Positions 28,673 to 38,051 of a DNA stretch of 64,000 nt are shown here, one piece after another. Every line of letters starts with the position of its first letter. The first letter of the stretch is position 1. The stretch is taken from positions 124,001 to 188,000 of the forward strand of contig CADAEH010000001.1 of NCBI GenBank assembly GCA_902786855.1. The letters are read 5' to 3'. The stretch comes from an uncultured Eubacteriales bacterium. Lineage in GTDB: Bacteria; Bacillota; Clostridia; Peptostreptococcales; Anaerovoracaceae. The position numbers and the translations under genes are program-made. A model generated the notes under the pieces. That model searched no databases and was not told where the DNA came from. It saw nothing but the letters and a program-made list of their open reading frames with translations.

Positions 28673-29515
28673 ATGAGAGCAGGTTTAAAGTATTTTGTTA
28701 CGATGATCATTACATTTGCGCTTGTGCTTGCGATACCGGCTGTATTTACTCAGGAGGCAAACGCGGCAGCAAAGAAGTCCGGCCCCAGAAAAGTAACTGT
28801 TCATGTGGTTACTGATGAATCGGTGTCGAGAGCGGTTTCGAATAGTCTGCAGTATGTTACCTATACTAAGAGCACATATAATAAAAAAGGTTTCAGGACC
28901 AAGTATGTGAGCAGCAACAATAAAGGGAGCATGGAAAAGGTCAAAATCAAATATAACAGCAAGGGTTATATGACCTCATGCAAGGTTTACAACAAGAGCA
29001 ACAAACTGTACAGACTGATCAAGGTCAGGACGAAGAAGGGCCTGCCGTATACCAGCAAAGAATATAGTGTAAATGGCAGAAAAAAAGCGCTGATCTATAA
29101 GCAGACCTATGTCTATAAAGGGAAAAAGCTTGTTAAGATAAAGTGGACCAATCTGACCACGAATACCAGCGGAACAGAAAACGTGGCAGCTTCCGGAGCT
29201 TCAGGCAAAAAGGGATCTCCTAATGCAAAGTATGATACATACGGGAACCTTACTGAAGATACGATCACAACGAAGCAGACAGTATCCGGCACCGCCGTCA
29301 CGATCATCTACAGGGTCACTCATGAGTACACCTACGATATGGTCGGAAATATGACGGAAGACAAATGCGTGGAGACCACAACACAGGTGCGTCCCGGTGG
29401 GAAAAAGAGCGAAGTGGTGACCAAAACGGTCAAAAAATTTAAATATAAAAAGATGAAAGTCCTGAAGAAATATCTTGAGCAGATCCTCTACGGCAGAAAA
29501 CCGGTACACCATTAG
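28673..29515 (+). CDS. Secreted Lys-rich YD-like repeat protein, paralogue 3
   Basis: 280 aa. Signal peptide TFALVLAIPAVFTQEANAAAKK; AGGGGGAAG precedes the ATG. Repeats include YNKKGFRTKYVSSNNKG, YNSKGYMTSCKVYNKSNK, YDTYGNLTEDTITTKQ and YTYDMVGNMTEDK. The end is FKYKKMKVLKKYLEQIL, the same C-terminal signature as the other paralogues. The function is unknown. It differs from paralogue 4 mostly in the repeats, while signal and C-terminal block are conserved. Confidence 0.77.
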   Translation: MRAGLKYFVTMIITFALVLAIPAVFTQEANAAAKKSGPRKVTVHVVTDESVSRAVSNSLQYVTYTKSTYNKKGFRTKYVSSNNKGSMEKVKIKYNSKGYMTSCKVYNKSNKLYRLIKVRTKKGLPYTSKEYSVNGRKKALIYKQTYVYKGKKLVKIKWTNLTTNTSGTENVAASGASGKKGSPNAKYDTYGNLTEDTITTKQTVSGTAVTIIYRVTHEYTYDMVGNMTEDKCVETTTQVRPGGKKSEVVTKTVKKFKYKKMKVLKKYLEQILYGRKPVHH

Positions 29516-29543
29516 GGAAAAGCAGATATTTTTGATATGCATA

Positions 29544-29572
29544 TTGAAGAACAGGCGATTTGTTAATACAAT
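29544..29572 (+). promoter_or_regulatory. Predicted promoter of paralogue 4
   Basis: TTGAAG (29544-29549), 17 nt, TACAAT (29567-29572). Confidence 0.5.
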
Positions 29573-29629
29573 AAAAGCGATAAAGTGAAATCTCAGATCA
29601 AACACCGAGATAAAAAACGGAGGTAATAT

Positions 29630-30496
29630 ATGAAGAAGCATGTAAAGTGCATTATGGCTCTGGTCCTGACATTTGCCCTTGTACTTGCGATCCCGTTCGC
29701 ATTTACACAGGAAGCCAGTGCGGCATCCAAGAAAGCCAAGAAGACGACCATGTATCTCACAACTCAGATGACCAACACATCTAAGGATGAGAACGGCAAA
29801 ACCAAAAAAATGGTAAAAAAATATACTTATAACAGCAAAGGCTTCATGACAAAAGAGACCTGGAAAGAGGGAAAAGACAACGGGAAAACGCTGTATAAGT
29901 ACAACAAGAAGGGTTATGTGAAATCCGTCAAGTCATATTCCAAAGGCAAACTGGAATCGAAGACTACTGTCAAGATGAACAAGAACGGTATGCCGGCTGT
30001 AGTAAAGACATATCAGGTAAAGGGAAAGAAAAAACACACTTATACTTATAACTTTGTATACAGCGGCAAGGAACTGATCAAGATCAACTACAAGGATATC
30101 CAGGAGAAAAAGAGCGGTACAATTAATCTGAAAGGAGAACCTGCACCTTCTGAATCTGCAGAGACCGAGGTCGTGACTGACAATACCAATAACGTCAAGT
30201 ATGACAAAAAAGGCAGAATAATAGAAGAAACATATTCAGACACATTTTCAGAAGTCAATGATCAGGGCGTTACCGAGACCACAGTATTCTCAAATGTCTG
30301 GAAATACACCTACAACAAGGCCGGCAAAATAACGAAAGAAAAAGTAAATACTACATCCACGCTCACTTATTCTGACGGAACAGCAGCTAAAACAGTAAAG
30401 ACTTCAGACACATACACTTACAAGTATAAGAAAAAGAAACTTGCTAAGAACTATGATGCGATCGAGCTCATTAATTTATATGTGAAATATCTCTAA
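29630..30496 (+). CDS. Secreted Lys-rich YD-like repeat protein, paralogue 4
   Basis: 288 aa. The ATG has GGAGG 6 nt upstream. Signal peptide FALVLAIPFAFTQEASAASKK is nearly identical to paralogue 2. Repeats include YTYNSKGFMTKETW, YKYNKKGYVKSVK, VKYDKKGRIIEETY and YTYNKAGKITKEK, ending YKYKKKKLAKNYDAIELINLYVKYL. The mature charge is very positive. A strong bidirectional terminator follows, shared with the convergent CHAP-domain gene. Confidence 0.77.
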   Translation: MKKHVKCIMALVLTFALVLAIPFAFTQEASAASKKAKKTTMYLTTQMTNTSKDENGKTKKMVKKYTYNSKGFMTKETWKEGKDNGKTLYKYNKKGYVKSVKSYSKGKLESKTTVKMNKNGMPAVVKTYQVKGKKKHTYTYNFVYSGKELIKINYKDIQEKKSGTINLKGEPAPSESAETEVVTDNTNNVKYDKKGRIIEETYSDTFSEVNDQGVTETTVFSNVWKYTYNKAGKITKEKVNTTSTLTYSDGTAAKTVKTSDTYTYKYKKKKLAKNYDAIELINLYVKYL

Positions 30497-30550
30497 ACAG
30501 TCACAGACACTAAAAGAGAAGGGCTCGATTTCAAGGTAACAAAACACGAA

Positions 30551-30577
30551 AAACGGGGGTTGTTGAAACCCCCGTTT
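30551..30577. terminator. Bidirectional terminator between paralogue 4 and the CHAP hydrolase
   Basis: AAACGGGGGTT (30551-30561) pairs with AACCCCCGTTT (30567-30577) around a 5-nt loop. Confidence 0.85.
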
Positions 30578-30618
30578 GTGCGTTTCACCTCGAGTGAGTT
30601 ATCAGTGTCATTTTCACA

Positions 30619-31923
30619 TTACTTAGCGTAGTTAGGTCTTGCGTAACCGCGGATGCAGCCCCAGCCGACCTTCATAGTACGGTAATCTACAACACCGATA
30701 CCACGATTGCCTTCGATCGCGGTGATCTGGTTACCTTCGACTTTGACTACGAGACCGATGTGCGATGCGGAAGCGTTATTAGGCTGCTTGAATTTCTTCC
30801 AGCTGTATACGATGATGTCGCCAGGCTTAGGAGTGATGGTGCCGTCTTCTTCCCAGATGCCGAGCTTCTGGAAAATCTTGATATGTCTTGGAACACTGCA
30901 TTCTCTTCCGATCCTCTCAACGTTTCCGGTCTTGATAGCTGCGGCTGTGACAGTTGCGTCACACCATGCATCCTTGTATCTCATCTTATAGCCTGACGGC
31001 CACGGAGTGATCGAATTATAGATGTCGATGATACCGTTCTGATAGCCGTTGATCCTGTTGTAACCAACCCATGCAGTAAAGGTATCGATCATAGCCTGAG
31101 CTGTACCCGGTTTGGTTATTACTGTATTGAAGGAAATGATGCTGCCCGTATGGGTCTTGGCATAAATCGTTGCTTTGCCTGGTTTGACGCCTGTAATAAG
31201 ACCGTTTGCATCAACCTTAGCCACTGCGCTGTCGCTGCTCGTCCATGAGATCACAGTCGTGGCGGAATTGCTTGGGAACTGCAGATAAGTCTGTGCGCAT
31301 GAACCCGCCATGATGGCTGACACGTTGGCAAGGTTGTTGACCTTGACTGCATACACATTCTTGAGATTGCTTCTGGTCGTCATAGCTCCTGCCGATGAGG
31401 TCGGTGCAGAGACCATTTTCTTTTTACCGACCTTCTTGTAAGCTACGACTGTATAGCAGTACAATTTATTTTTCTTTTTTGCGGTTTTGTCAGTATATGA
31501 TTTCTTACTGGCCTTTACGCTTGCGATCTCACGCCATGTGGAACCGTTGAGATCCTTCTTCAGAATGAAATAGCCGCTGATACCGTCAGGATTCTCGACC
31601 GGACCCCAGCTCACTTTTATACTCTTTCTCTTGCCGACAGTAGTCACATTGCCAGGCACGAGCTTAAGACGCTCATTGCTGATGACCTTTTTCTTGAAAG
31701 CGATCTGATATCCGTCGATATTCTGATTCTTAGATGTTGTGTATTTGACTTTTGCTGAACTGGTAGTAGTTGCAGTGTTTGCAGCGAATACTTCCGAAGG
31801 CACAGCCATCGGCAGCACGAGCGCAAAAGTCAGCATCAGGCAAATCAGCAGCCTTGCCGCTATTCTCAGCATGCCTGTCTCATGCGACGCTGCATTTTCT
31901 TTACAGTTTTTGATGATCTTCAT
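30619..31923 (-). CDS. Secreted CHAP-domain (Cys peptidase/amidase) protein with Fn3 and Big2 domains
   Basis: 434-aa predicted wall hydrolase. The ATG at 31923 is preferred because the signal peptide (ending VFAANT) follows at normal distance; earlier in-frame starts add about 42 non-signal residues. Domains in order: an Fn3-like domain at about 95-180 (KSIKVSWGPVENPDGISGYFILKK), a bacterial Ig-like Big2 domain at about 200-270 (SWTSSDSAVAKVDANGLITGVKPG), and a C-terminal CHAP-like domain. In the last, Cys321 (KDAWCDATV), His388 (ASHIGLVV) and Glu404 fit the catalytic set. CHAP enzymes cut peptidoglycan amide bonds; the exact bond is not predictable. The ribosome site is weak. Confidence 0.82.
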   Translation of the reverse strand: MKIIKNCKENAASHETGMLRIAARLLICLMLTFALVLPMAVPSEVFAANTATTTSSAKVKYTTSKNQNIDGYQIAFKKKVISNERLKLVPGNVTTVGKRKSIKVSWGPVENPDGISGYFILKKDLNGSTWREIASVKASKKSYTDKTAKKKNKLYCYTVVAYKKVGKKKMVSAPTSSAGAMTTRSNLKNVYAVKVNNLANVSAIMAGSCAQTYLQFPSNSATTVISWTSSDSAVAKVDANGLITGVKPGKATIYAKTHTGSIISFNTVITKPGTAQAMIDTFTAWVGYNRINGYQNGIIDIYNSITPWPSGYKMRYKDAWCDATVTAAAIKTGNVERIGRECSVPRHIKIFQKLGIWEEDGTITPKPGDIIVYSWKKFKQPNNASASHIGLVVKVEGNQITAIEGNRGIGVVDYRTMKVGWGCIRGYARPNYAK

Positions 31924-32067
31924 AGCGCTTATTTCCTTACTATTTCTTCTCAGACGGCGAGTGCCGTAAAAGTGATCGATTCTTTCGAGTAAATCAATTC
32001 TATCACGCAAAAAGCGCGGATTTTCTGAAGATCCTTTAAGAAAGCCCAAGCTTAAAGAATATTAAAA

Positions 32068-32094
32068 GACCCGCCGGACAGGATGCGGCGGGTC
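32068..32094 (-). terminator. Intrinsic terminator of plsC
   Basis: GACCCGCCG pairs with CGGCGGGTC around a 9-nt loop, followed on the minus strand by TTTTAAT. Confidence 0.8.
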
Positions 32095-32173
32095 AATATA
32101 TGCCAGTAGAAACACTGTATTCTTACGTACAGTATCGATCTGTTTCGATCGGGAAAGGACTGTTACTGATGTA

Positions 32174-32899
32174 CTAATCCAGTGCGGAGCGGATGGTCTG
32201 TTCTATCTGCAGAGCGGCTTCTTTCTGCTCATGCTTGCTCATCTGCTCTATGTGGACGAGTGGGTGCACAGTGATCTTGACATGTGCAGGCTGCCAGGTT
32301 TTCTTTTCTTCAAAGAGCTTGTAGCCGCCGTCAAGTGTGATCGGCAAAATAGGAACTTTTCCTTTTTCTGCGAATTTGAAAGCGCCTGCCTTGAATTCGC
32401 CCATCTCATGGCGCTGTGAGCGGGTACCTTCAGGGAAGATGACCATAGCAAAGCCCTGGTTGAGAAGCTCAGTGACCTCTTTAAGGGACTTTACGGCTTC
32501 ACGGCTGTCTCCGCGCTTGAGGAATATCGACCGGGTATACTCGATCGCATTATAGAGGACTTTATACTTACGCCATTCTTCCTTGGCCACATATCCCATC
32601 TGGCGGCGGTCCTTGAACAGCCATATCAACGCAAAAACGTCTGCAAAACTCTGGTGGTTGGAGTACACCATATAAGTGCCTTCGGCTGGGATGTTTTCCT
32701 CACCGGTCACCTCAAAAGTAAGGCCAAGTCTTGGAGCTGTCCATTCAATGAATTCCTTTTGCCCCTTGCGGATGAGTTCTTTTTCGCCTTCAATGTCGCC
32801 GGCGGCACGAAGACGCTTGAGCTCCGGGATGTTCTTTCCGTAACCTTTGGCTCCGAAATAGAAACTCAGAAGCCTCGGCAGTGATTTGAAAACGTTCAT
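32174..32899 (-). CDS. plsC: 1-acyl-sn-glycerol-3-phosphate acyltransferase
   Basis: Makes phosphatidic acid from lysophosphatidic acid at the membrane. At 241 aa it has the catalytic HX4D motif in SNHQSFAD, the substrate-binding FPEGTRS block, and a hydrophobic/basic N-terminus for membrane association. GGGAGG lies 6 nt before the ATG. It is divergent from galE and stands alone, with its own terminator. Confidence 0.93.
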   Translation of the reverse strand: MNVFKSLPRLLSFYFGAKGYGKNIPELKRLRAAGDIEGEKELIRKGQKEFIEWTAPRLGLTFEVTGEENIPAEGTYMVYSNHQSFADVFALIWLFKDRRQMGYVAKEEWRKYKVLYNAIEYTRSIFLKRGDSREAVKSLKEVTELLNQGFAMVIFPEGTRSQRHEMGEFKAGAFKFAEKGKVPILPITLDGGYKLFEEKKTWQPAHVKITVHPLVHIEQMSKHEQKEAALQIEQTIRSALD

Positions 32900-33047
32900 A
32901 GTCGACCTCCCATAATTATTGACGCCGTTATTATAGCACGACAGTGCGATTTGCAGTATAATAATATTTCACAGAATATATGGGATTACTGCGCTTTTCA
33001 CGATTCTACATGATCTTGCAGTTTTACCGGAAAACGGAGGATAAACA

Positions 33048-34064
33048 ATGAAAACACTTCTCACTGGAGGAGCAGGATATATAGGTTCACATACTGCAGT
33101 TGCGATGCTCGAAGCAGGACATGAAGTCGCTGTTGTCGACAATTATTACAACAGCTCGCCTGAGGCGATCCGCAGAGTAGAGCAGATCACAGGCAAGGCA
33201 GTTACACTATATGAGGCAGACGTGGCAGACAAGGACGCGATGCGGAAGATCCTTAAGGCAGAGATGCCGGATTGCATCATCCATTTTGCAGGTCTTAAAG
33301 CAGTCGGAGAATCCGTTGCCAAGCCTACCGAGTACTACAGGAACAACATTGATACCACACTGACCCTGCTCGAGTGCATGAAGGAGCTGGGTCTCAGCAA
33401 CATCGTTTTTTCAAGCTCTGCAACAGTATACGGAGAGGACAACATCCCGCCGTTCTATGAGACGATGCCAAAAGGCGTATGCACCAATCCGTATGGCTGG
33501 ACAAAATGGATGCAGGAACAGATATTAAGGGACGCCTGGTATGCCGACAAAGAGATGTCAGTCGTTTTGCTCAGATACTTTAATCCGGTCGGGGCACATG
33601 AAAGCGGTCTTATAGGCGAAGATCCTCAGGGCATCCCGAACAATCTGATGCCTTACATCTCTCAGGTCGCAGTAGGAAGGCGCGATCATCTCACCGTTTT
33701 CGGCGATGACTATGACACTCCTGACGGTACTTGCAGACGCGACTACATCCATGTCATGGATCTTGCAGAGGGTCATGTCAAAGCAGCTGAGTATTCAGTC
33801 GAACACAGAGGCACAGAAGTCTTCAACCTCGGCACCGGTAATCCATACAGCGTACTCGATATGGTCAAAGCTTTCGGCGATGCGTGCGGACATCCTATCA
33901 AGTATGAGATCGGACCGAGGCGCGCCGGCGATGTCCAGGACAGCTGGGCCAACGCCGATAAAGCCAGAGAAGTGCTCGGCTGGGAAGCGAAGCGCGGCAT
34001 CGATGAGATCTGCCGCGACGCATGGAAGTGGCAGAGCACCAATCCGCAGGGTTACGGCGAATAG
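33048..34064 (+). CDS. galE: UDP-glucose 4-epimerase
   Basis: Interconverts UDP-glucose and UDP-galactose, and in some members the N-acetyl forms. 338-aa SDR enzyme with NAD-binding GGAGYIGSHT at the N-terminus, the catalytic Ser/Thr region SSSATVYG, and the YxxxK motif (YGWTK) near residue 150. CGGAGG precedes the ATG. It could supply UDP-galactose to the glycan locus downstream and works in the same pathway as galM. dtd follows after 55 nt. Confidence 0.96.
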   Translation: MKTLLTGGAGYIGSHTAVAMLEAGHEVAVVDNYYNSSPEAIRRVEQITGKAVTLYEADVADKDAMRKILKAEMPDCIIHFAGLKAVGESVAKPTEYYRNNIDTTLTLLECMKELGLSNIVFSSSATVYGEDNIPPFYETMPKGVCTNPYGWTKWMQEQILRDAWYADKEMSVVLLRYFNPVGAHESGLIGEDPQGIPNNLMPYISQVAVGRRDHLTVFGDDYDTPDGTCRRDYIHVMDLAEGHVKAAEYSVEHRGTEVFNLGTGNPYSVLDMVKAFGDACGHPIKYEIGPRRAGDVQDSWANADKAREVLGWEAKRGIDEICRDAWKWQSTNPQGYGE

Positions 34065-34119
34065 CCTGAAAAAGTGATAAAAGGCGACGGATCCCATCCG
34101 CGTCAGAAGAGGAGTAATA

Positions 34120-34566
34120 ATGCGTTTTGTTATACAGAGGGTGCAGCGCGCATCCGTAACAGTAGATAATGAAGTGATCGGCAAGATCGGCAGAGGGTAC
34201 ATGGTACTGATCGGTGCCTGCGAAGCGGACGATGAGGCGATTGCAGACAAGATGGTCGACAAAATGATCAAGCTTCGCATCAATGAAGATGCAGAGGGAA
34301 AGACCAATCTCTCTCTTGCCGATGTCGGCGGCGGGCTGCTGCTTGTATCCCAGTTCACTTTGTACGCCAATTGCAAGAAGGGTAACAGACCGTCTTTCGT
34401 CGAAGCCGGACCTCCTGACAAGGCAAATGCTCTCTACGAATACATCATCGCCCGCTGCAAGGAAAGAGTTCCGGTGGTCGAGAAGGGTGCGTTTGGAGAG
34501 CACATGCAGGTCGAACTCATAAACGACGGACCGTTTACCATAGTGCTCGATTCAGACAGACTCTAA
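34120..34566 (+). CDS. dtd: D-aminoacyl-tRNA deacylase
   Basis: Removes D-amino acids (and glycine from mischarged tRNA-Ala) from tRNA, a proofreading step. The 148 aa are full length with [13 protein letters not shown] at the start, the [17 protein letters not shown] motif, and the C-terminal [12 protein letters not shown] loop holding the Gly-cisPro element. AGAGGAG precedes the ATG. Probably co-transcribed with galE. Confidence 0.96.
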   Translation: MRFVIQRVQRASVTVDNEVIGKIGRGYMVLIGACEADDEAIADKMVDKMIKLRINEDAEGKTNLSLADVGGGLLLVSQFTLYANCKKGNRPSFVEAGPPDKANALYEYIIARCKERVPVVEKGAFGEHMQVELINDGPFTIVLDSDRL

Positions 34567-34645
34567 AAGTCCCGGGAAATCAAAACATATAGGACTCAGG
34601 GCGGAAAAGCCGTTCTGCGTACTATAAAAGGCGGTGAATAAATAT

Positions 34646-35638
34646 ATGAAGAAAACAACTTCCGGAATACTTTCTCTGATACTGATGCTGATGATCTTTC
34701 TGACTTCAGTCCCTGAGACATATGCTCTGACCGGGGAGGGAGCCACCGGTGATCCGGCGCATATCCACAGTTACAGTGACTGGACGGTGACAGCGCAGCC
34801 GACCTATACCAGGGAGGGGACTCAGGTCCGCACCTGCAGCTGCGGTGCTTCGGAGATACAGGCCATCCCAAAACTCAATGCATATAATCAGTGGGTCACT
34901 GAGGACGGCAATGTGTTTTATTTCAATGCCGCAGGTGAAATGCATCTGGGCTGGCATAAGATGACAGCTTACAATACAACAACCACGATGTGGTGCTACT
35001 TCGATGAAAACGGCGTATACACCAAAAGCATCAAGAAGAACACCAAAAACAAATGGGTCAGGGCAGGCAACCATAAGTTCTACTTCACCAAGAAGAAAAA
35101 GCCGGCGAGGAAGGGCTTTAACACCATCAAGGGCAAGCTGTACTACATGGACAAGTACGGCGCTGTAGTGATCGGAAAGTTCAAAGCTAGCGACGGCAAC
35201 ACGTACACGACCAACAAAGACGGTTCCATCAGCGGCCTCGCATATTACAAGGCAAAATACAAGACATTTATCCTTATCGATATATCAAAACAGAAAATAT
35301 GGTATTACCGAAAGGGTAAAAAGGTACTGAAATCAGGTGTAGTCACCGGAAAGCCGGGCGGATACAGCACGCCGACCGGGATCTTCAAGGTCAGAAGCAA
35401 GGGAAGAAATGTCAGGCTCACAGGGGCTACCTGGGATGTCACAGTAAAATACTGGATGGCTTTCTACGGATCTTCTTACGGTATGCATGATGCAAGCTGG
35501 AGGTCTTCGTCGCAGTTCAATAACAGCCGGACATACAGGTCGAATGGTTCCCATGGATGCGTCAACCTGAGACCGTCAGTTGCGAGAAAACTGTACAACA
35601 GGGTCAGGATCGGTACCCCGGTGATCATACAGCATTAG
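34646..35638 (+). CDS. L,D-transpeptidase (YkuD domain) with cell-wall-binding repeats
   Basis: 330-aa secreted peptidoglycan cross-linking enzyme. The ATG at 34646 is chosen over the GTG at 34634 because the GGCGGTGA site then sits at good distance. A signal peptide ends near TYA-LTG. Residues about 80-190 carry aromatic choline-binding-like repeats (VFYFNAAGEMHLGWHKM, WCYFDENGVYTK). The YkuD domain at about 210-330 has the SHGCVNL catalytic motif with Cys305. Such enzymes form 3-3 cross-links or attach proteins to the wall. Confidence 0.92.
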   Translation: MKKTTSGILSLILMLMIFLTSVPETYALTGEGATGDPAHIHSYSDWTVTAQPTYTREGTQVRTCSCGASEIQAIPKLNAYNQWVTEDGNVFYFNAAGEMHLGWHKMTAYNTTTTMWCYFDENGVYTKSIKKNTKNKWVRAGNHKFYFTKKKKPARKGFNTIKGKLYYMDKYGAVVIGKFKASDGNTYTTNKDGSISGLAYYKAKYKTFILIDISKQKIWYYRKGKKVLKSGVVTGKPGGYSTPTGIFKVRSKGRNVRLTGATWDVTVKYWMAFYGSSYGMHDASWRSSSQFNNSRTYRSNGSHGCVNLRPSVARKLYNRVRIGTPVIIQH

Positions 35639-35821
35639 GGATCAGGAAAAACCCTTTCTGGAGCAAGTATCAAAAAAACCATTCCGCAATTGAAAAACAG
35701 GGCCATAAAGGGAAAAACACGGACAGTTCTGCGGCATTCAACTGTAGAACTATTGCGGTTAGATATGTATAATAAAGAGATAGGATTTTTATAAATAACA
35801 ATCACACAGGAGGCAATCAAA

Positions 35822-36781
35822 TTGCAGGAAAAAACAGTTCAGGCTATTCATCAGGCAACAGATCTGATCACTAAGGAGATGGGTAAGGTCATCATCGGTA
35901 AGGATGATGTTATTCGTAAGGTGCTTATGGCGGTGCTTGCCAACGGTCATGTACTGCTTGACGACGTACCGGGCGTAGGAAAGACTTCTATCGCAGTCGC
36001 ACTCGGAAAAACGCTCGGCATGAACTATAACAGGATCCAGTTCACACCGGACGTACTGCCATCGGATATCGTCGGTTTTTCCATCTTCAACAGAGACAGC
36101 GAGACCCTCGTTTATGTACCGGGAGTCATCAATGATACCAACCTGCTGCTGGCAGACGAGATCAACCGTACATCCAGCAGAACACAGGCCGCTCTTCTCG
36201 AGGCAATGGAAGAAAAGCAGGTTACTGTTGACGGTAACTCACATAAACTGCCGGATCCTTTCATCGTCATCGCGACACAGAACCAGGTCGGTGCTGCCGG
36301 AACTCAGGTGCTTCCGCATGCACAGATGGATAGATTTCTCGTAAAACTCGCTATCGGTTATCCTGACAGAGACAGTGAGATCGGCATTATTCAGGGCAGA
36401 CAGACTGCAGATCCGTATGCAACTATCAAAAAGGTAGTCAGCGCTGATGCAGTCCGCACGATGCAGGCAGCTGTGCTCCAGGTAACGATCAAGGATGAGC
36501 TCGTAGGATACATTACTGACATTGTTTCTGCTTCCCGCGCCAACAGTCTCATCGACCTCGGCATCAGCCCGAGAGGTGCTATTGCTGTAAGCCATATGGC
36601 AAAGGCATGCGCCCTCATGAACGGAAGGGATTATGTCACTGAAGAAGACATCAGAGACGTGTTCTTCGATGTCTGCGCACACAGGATACTCCTCACACAG
36701 AAGGCGAGAGCTGCCAACCTCACATCATATGATGTGCTGCAGCAGATCATCTCCAACGTTAAGACCCCGTACGGAGTATAA
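35822..36781 (+). CDS. MoxR family AAA+ ATPase
   Basis: 319-aa cytoplasmic AAA+ protein thought to act as a chaperone for partners encoded beside it. Walker A is DVPGVGKTS, Walker B is LLADEINRTSSRTQAALLEAMEE, and a sensor block reads FIVIATQNQ. The start is a TTG preceded by a perfect AGGAGG at 8 nt; no ATG fits. It heads a four-gene group with a DUF58 protein, a membrane protein and a lipoprotein. This is the classic moxR/DUF58 arrangement, often tied to envelope functions. Confidence 0.94.
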   Translation: MQEKTVQAIHQATDLITKEMGKVIIGKDDVIRKVLMAVLANGHVLLDDVPGVGKTSIAVALGKTLGMNYNRIQFTPDVLPSDIVGFSIFNRDSETLVYVPGVINDTNLLLADEINRTSSRTQAALLEAMEEKQVTVDGNSHKLPDPFIVIATQNQVGAAGTQVLPHAQMDRFLVKLAIGYPDRDSEIGIIQGRQTADPYATIKKVVSADAVRTMQAAVLQVTIKDELVGYITDIVSASRANSLIDLGISPRGAIAVSHMAKACALMNGRDYVTEEDIRDVFFDVCAHRILLTQKARAANLTSYDVLQQIISNVKTPYGV

Positions 36782-36801
36782 AAGGAGCCGGAGACTGACA
36801 G

Positions 36802-37941
36802 ATGCTGAAAAGAAGAATAGTATGCATCCTGCTGATACTCTCAGCTCTTATACTGTATTTTTTCGACAACGAGACCGTGACACTGGCTTTGCTGGCAGCG
36901 CTTATTGTGATGCCGGCAGCTTCGATCGGGCTACTGGCACTTTCGGGCAAAAATTTCAAGATCTCCATGGAGAGAGCTCCGCAGAATACAGAGAATCCGG
37001 TGATCAGGGTCCGCATAGAAAATCCTGATTTTATCCCGCTTTCAACTGTAGAAGCGGAGGTCACATGCACTAACCTCAGGACGGGAGAGGCAGACAGCTA
37101 TATCATAAGCAAAACGCCGCGTCCTAAGAGCACGCAGGAGATCGATCTTGAAGTGATGCCAAAACACGCGGGCAGGTATGAGATATCCGTATCTTCCGCC
37201 GTGCTGACTGACCCGCTGCAGCTTTCGAGCAAACAGGTCGTCTGCAGTGACAGGGAATACATCACGATAATGCCTGAGATCTTCGAGATGCAGCTCACAT
37301 ACGGAAGTGACGCGGCAATGCTTGAAAGCGACAGATCTGCTGACAGCCGCCGCGGAAACGACCCGGGTGAAGTCCGGTCTATCAGAGAATATGTTCCGGG
37401 CGACCCGGTCAGGAATATCCATTGGAAGCTTTCAGAAAAGCTCGACAAGCTCCTGGTCAAAGAACTGGGTAATCCGATCTCTGACCAGTTCCTCGTAATT
37501 CTTGATACAGGACATGAGATAAGCCAGGATCCTATCGCTCTTGAGACAGTTGCTTCAGTATTCGTATCTCTCGTTGAGACACTCAGACGTGACAGCTCCG
37601 GTCTGGCTATCGGCTGGACGGATCCTTTTAGCGGCAAAGCTGTGATAAGAAAGGTCGTAGAGGACACCGACTTTACAGCTGCTGCAGACGAGTACCTCGC
37701 GGTGCCTGCTATTATGCACAGCGCTTTTGGCAGGATAGAAAGAGATATTTCCGAGAGCAGATACGCTCATATAATTTTCGTCGGATCTGCGATACCTGAG
37801 GGCATCGACGCCATAGGAAACGGCTGTCTTGTCACCGTCCTTGTTTACGGAGAAGACGGATATATGACAGAGGGCAATGTGACAACAGTAGGATTTGAAA
37901 CGAAGACCTATAAGAGTGACCTTGCAGGAATAGAGATCTAG
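36802..37941 (+). CDS. DUF58 domain-containing membrane protein
   Basis: 379 aa. Two membrane segments at residues about 5-20 and 27-47 are followed by a beta-sandwich region (about 50-150) and the DUF58 domain. The hallmark is REYVPGDPVRNIHWKLSEK near residue 195-215, followed by a von Willebrand-A-like fold (FLVILDTGHE). It starts 20 nt after the MoxR stop and is a presumed MoxR partner. The biochemical role of DUF58 is not established. Confidence 0.92.
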   Translation: MLKRRIVCILLILSALILYFFDNETVTLALLAALIVMPAASIGLLALSGKNFKISMERAPQNTENPVIRVRIENPDFIPLSTVEAEVTCTNLRTGEADSYIISKTPRPKSTQEIDLEVMPKHAGRYEISVSSAVLTDPLQLSSKQVVCSDREYITIMPEIFEMQLTYGSDAAMLESDRSADSRRGNDPGEVRSIREYVPGDPVRNIHWKLSEKLDKLLVKELGNPISDQFLVILDTGHEISQDPIALETVASVFVSLVETLRRDSSGLAIGWTDPFSGKAVIRKVVEDTDFTAAADEYLAVPAIMHSAFGRIERDISESRYAHIIFVGSAIPEGIDAIGNGCLVTVLVYGEDGYMTEGNVTTVGFETKTYKSDLAGIEI

Positions 37942-38051
37942 CGGGAGATTTGAAATAATCTGCAACAGATACCCGTATTTCTGTATCTACATATATAGAG
38001 AAGTAATTTTAAAAGCCGCTGCCTTGGGGCAGAAGAACATTTTTTAAATAA

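Noticed and set aside
28540-28815. Plus-strand frame of 91 codons overlapping the start of paralogue 3
   Set aside because: It covers the terminator of paralogue 2 and the promoter of paralogue 3 and is out of frame with the conserved signal peptide.
35760-35775. TATAAT upstream of the moxR gene as a promoter
   Set aside because: The nearest TTG-type -35 is only 9 nt away and no hexamer fits at 16-18 nt, so it is not listed.
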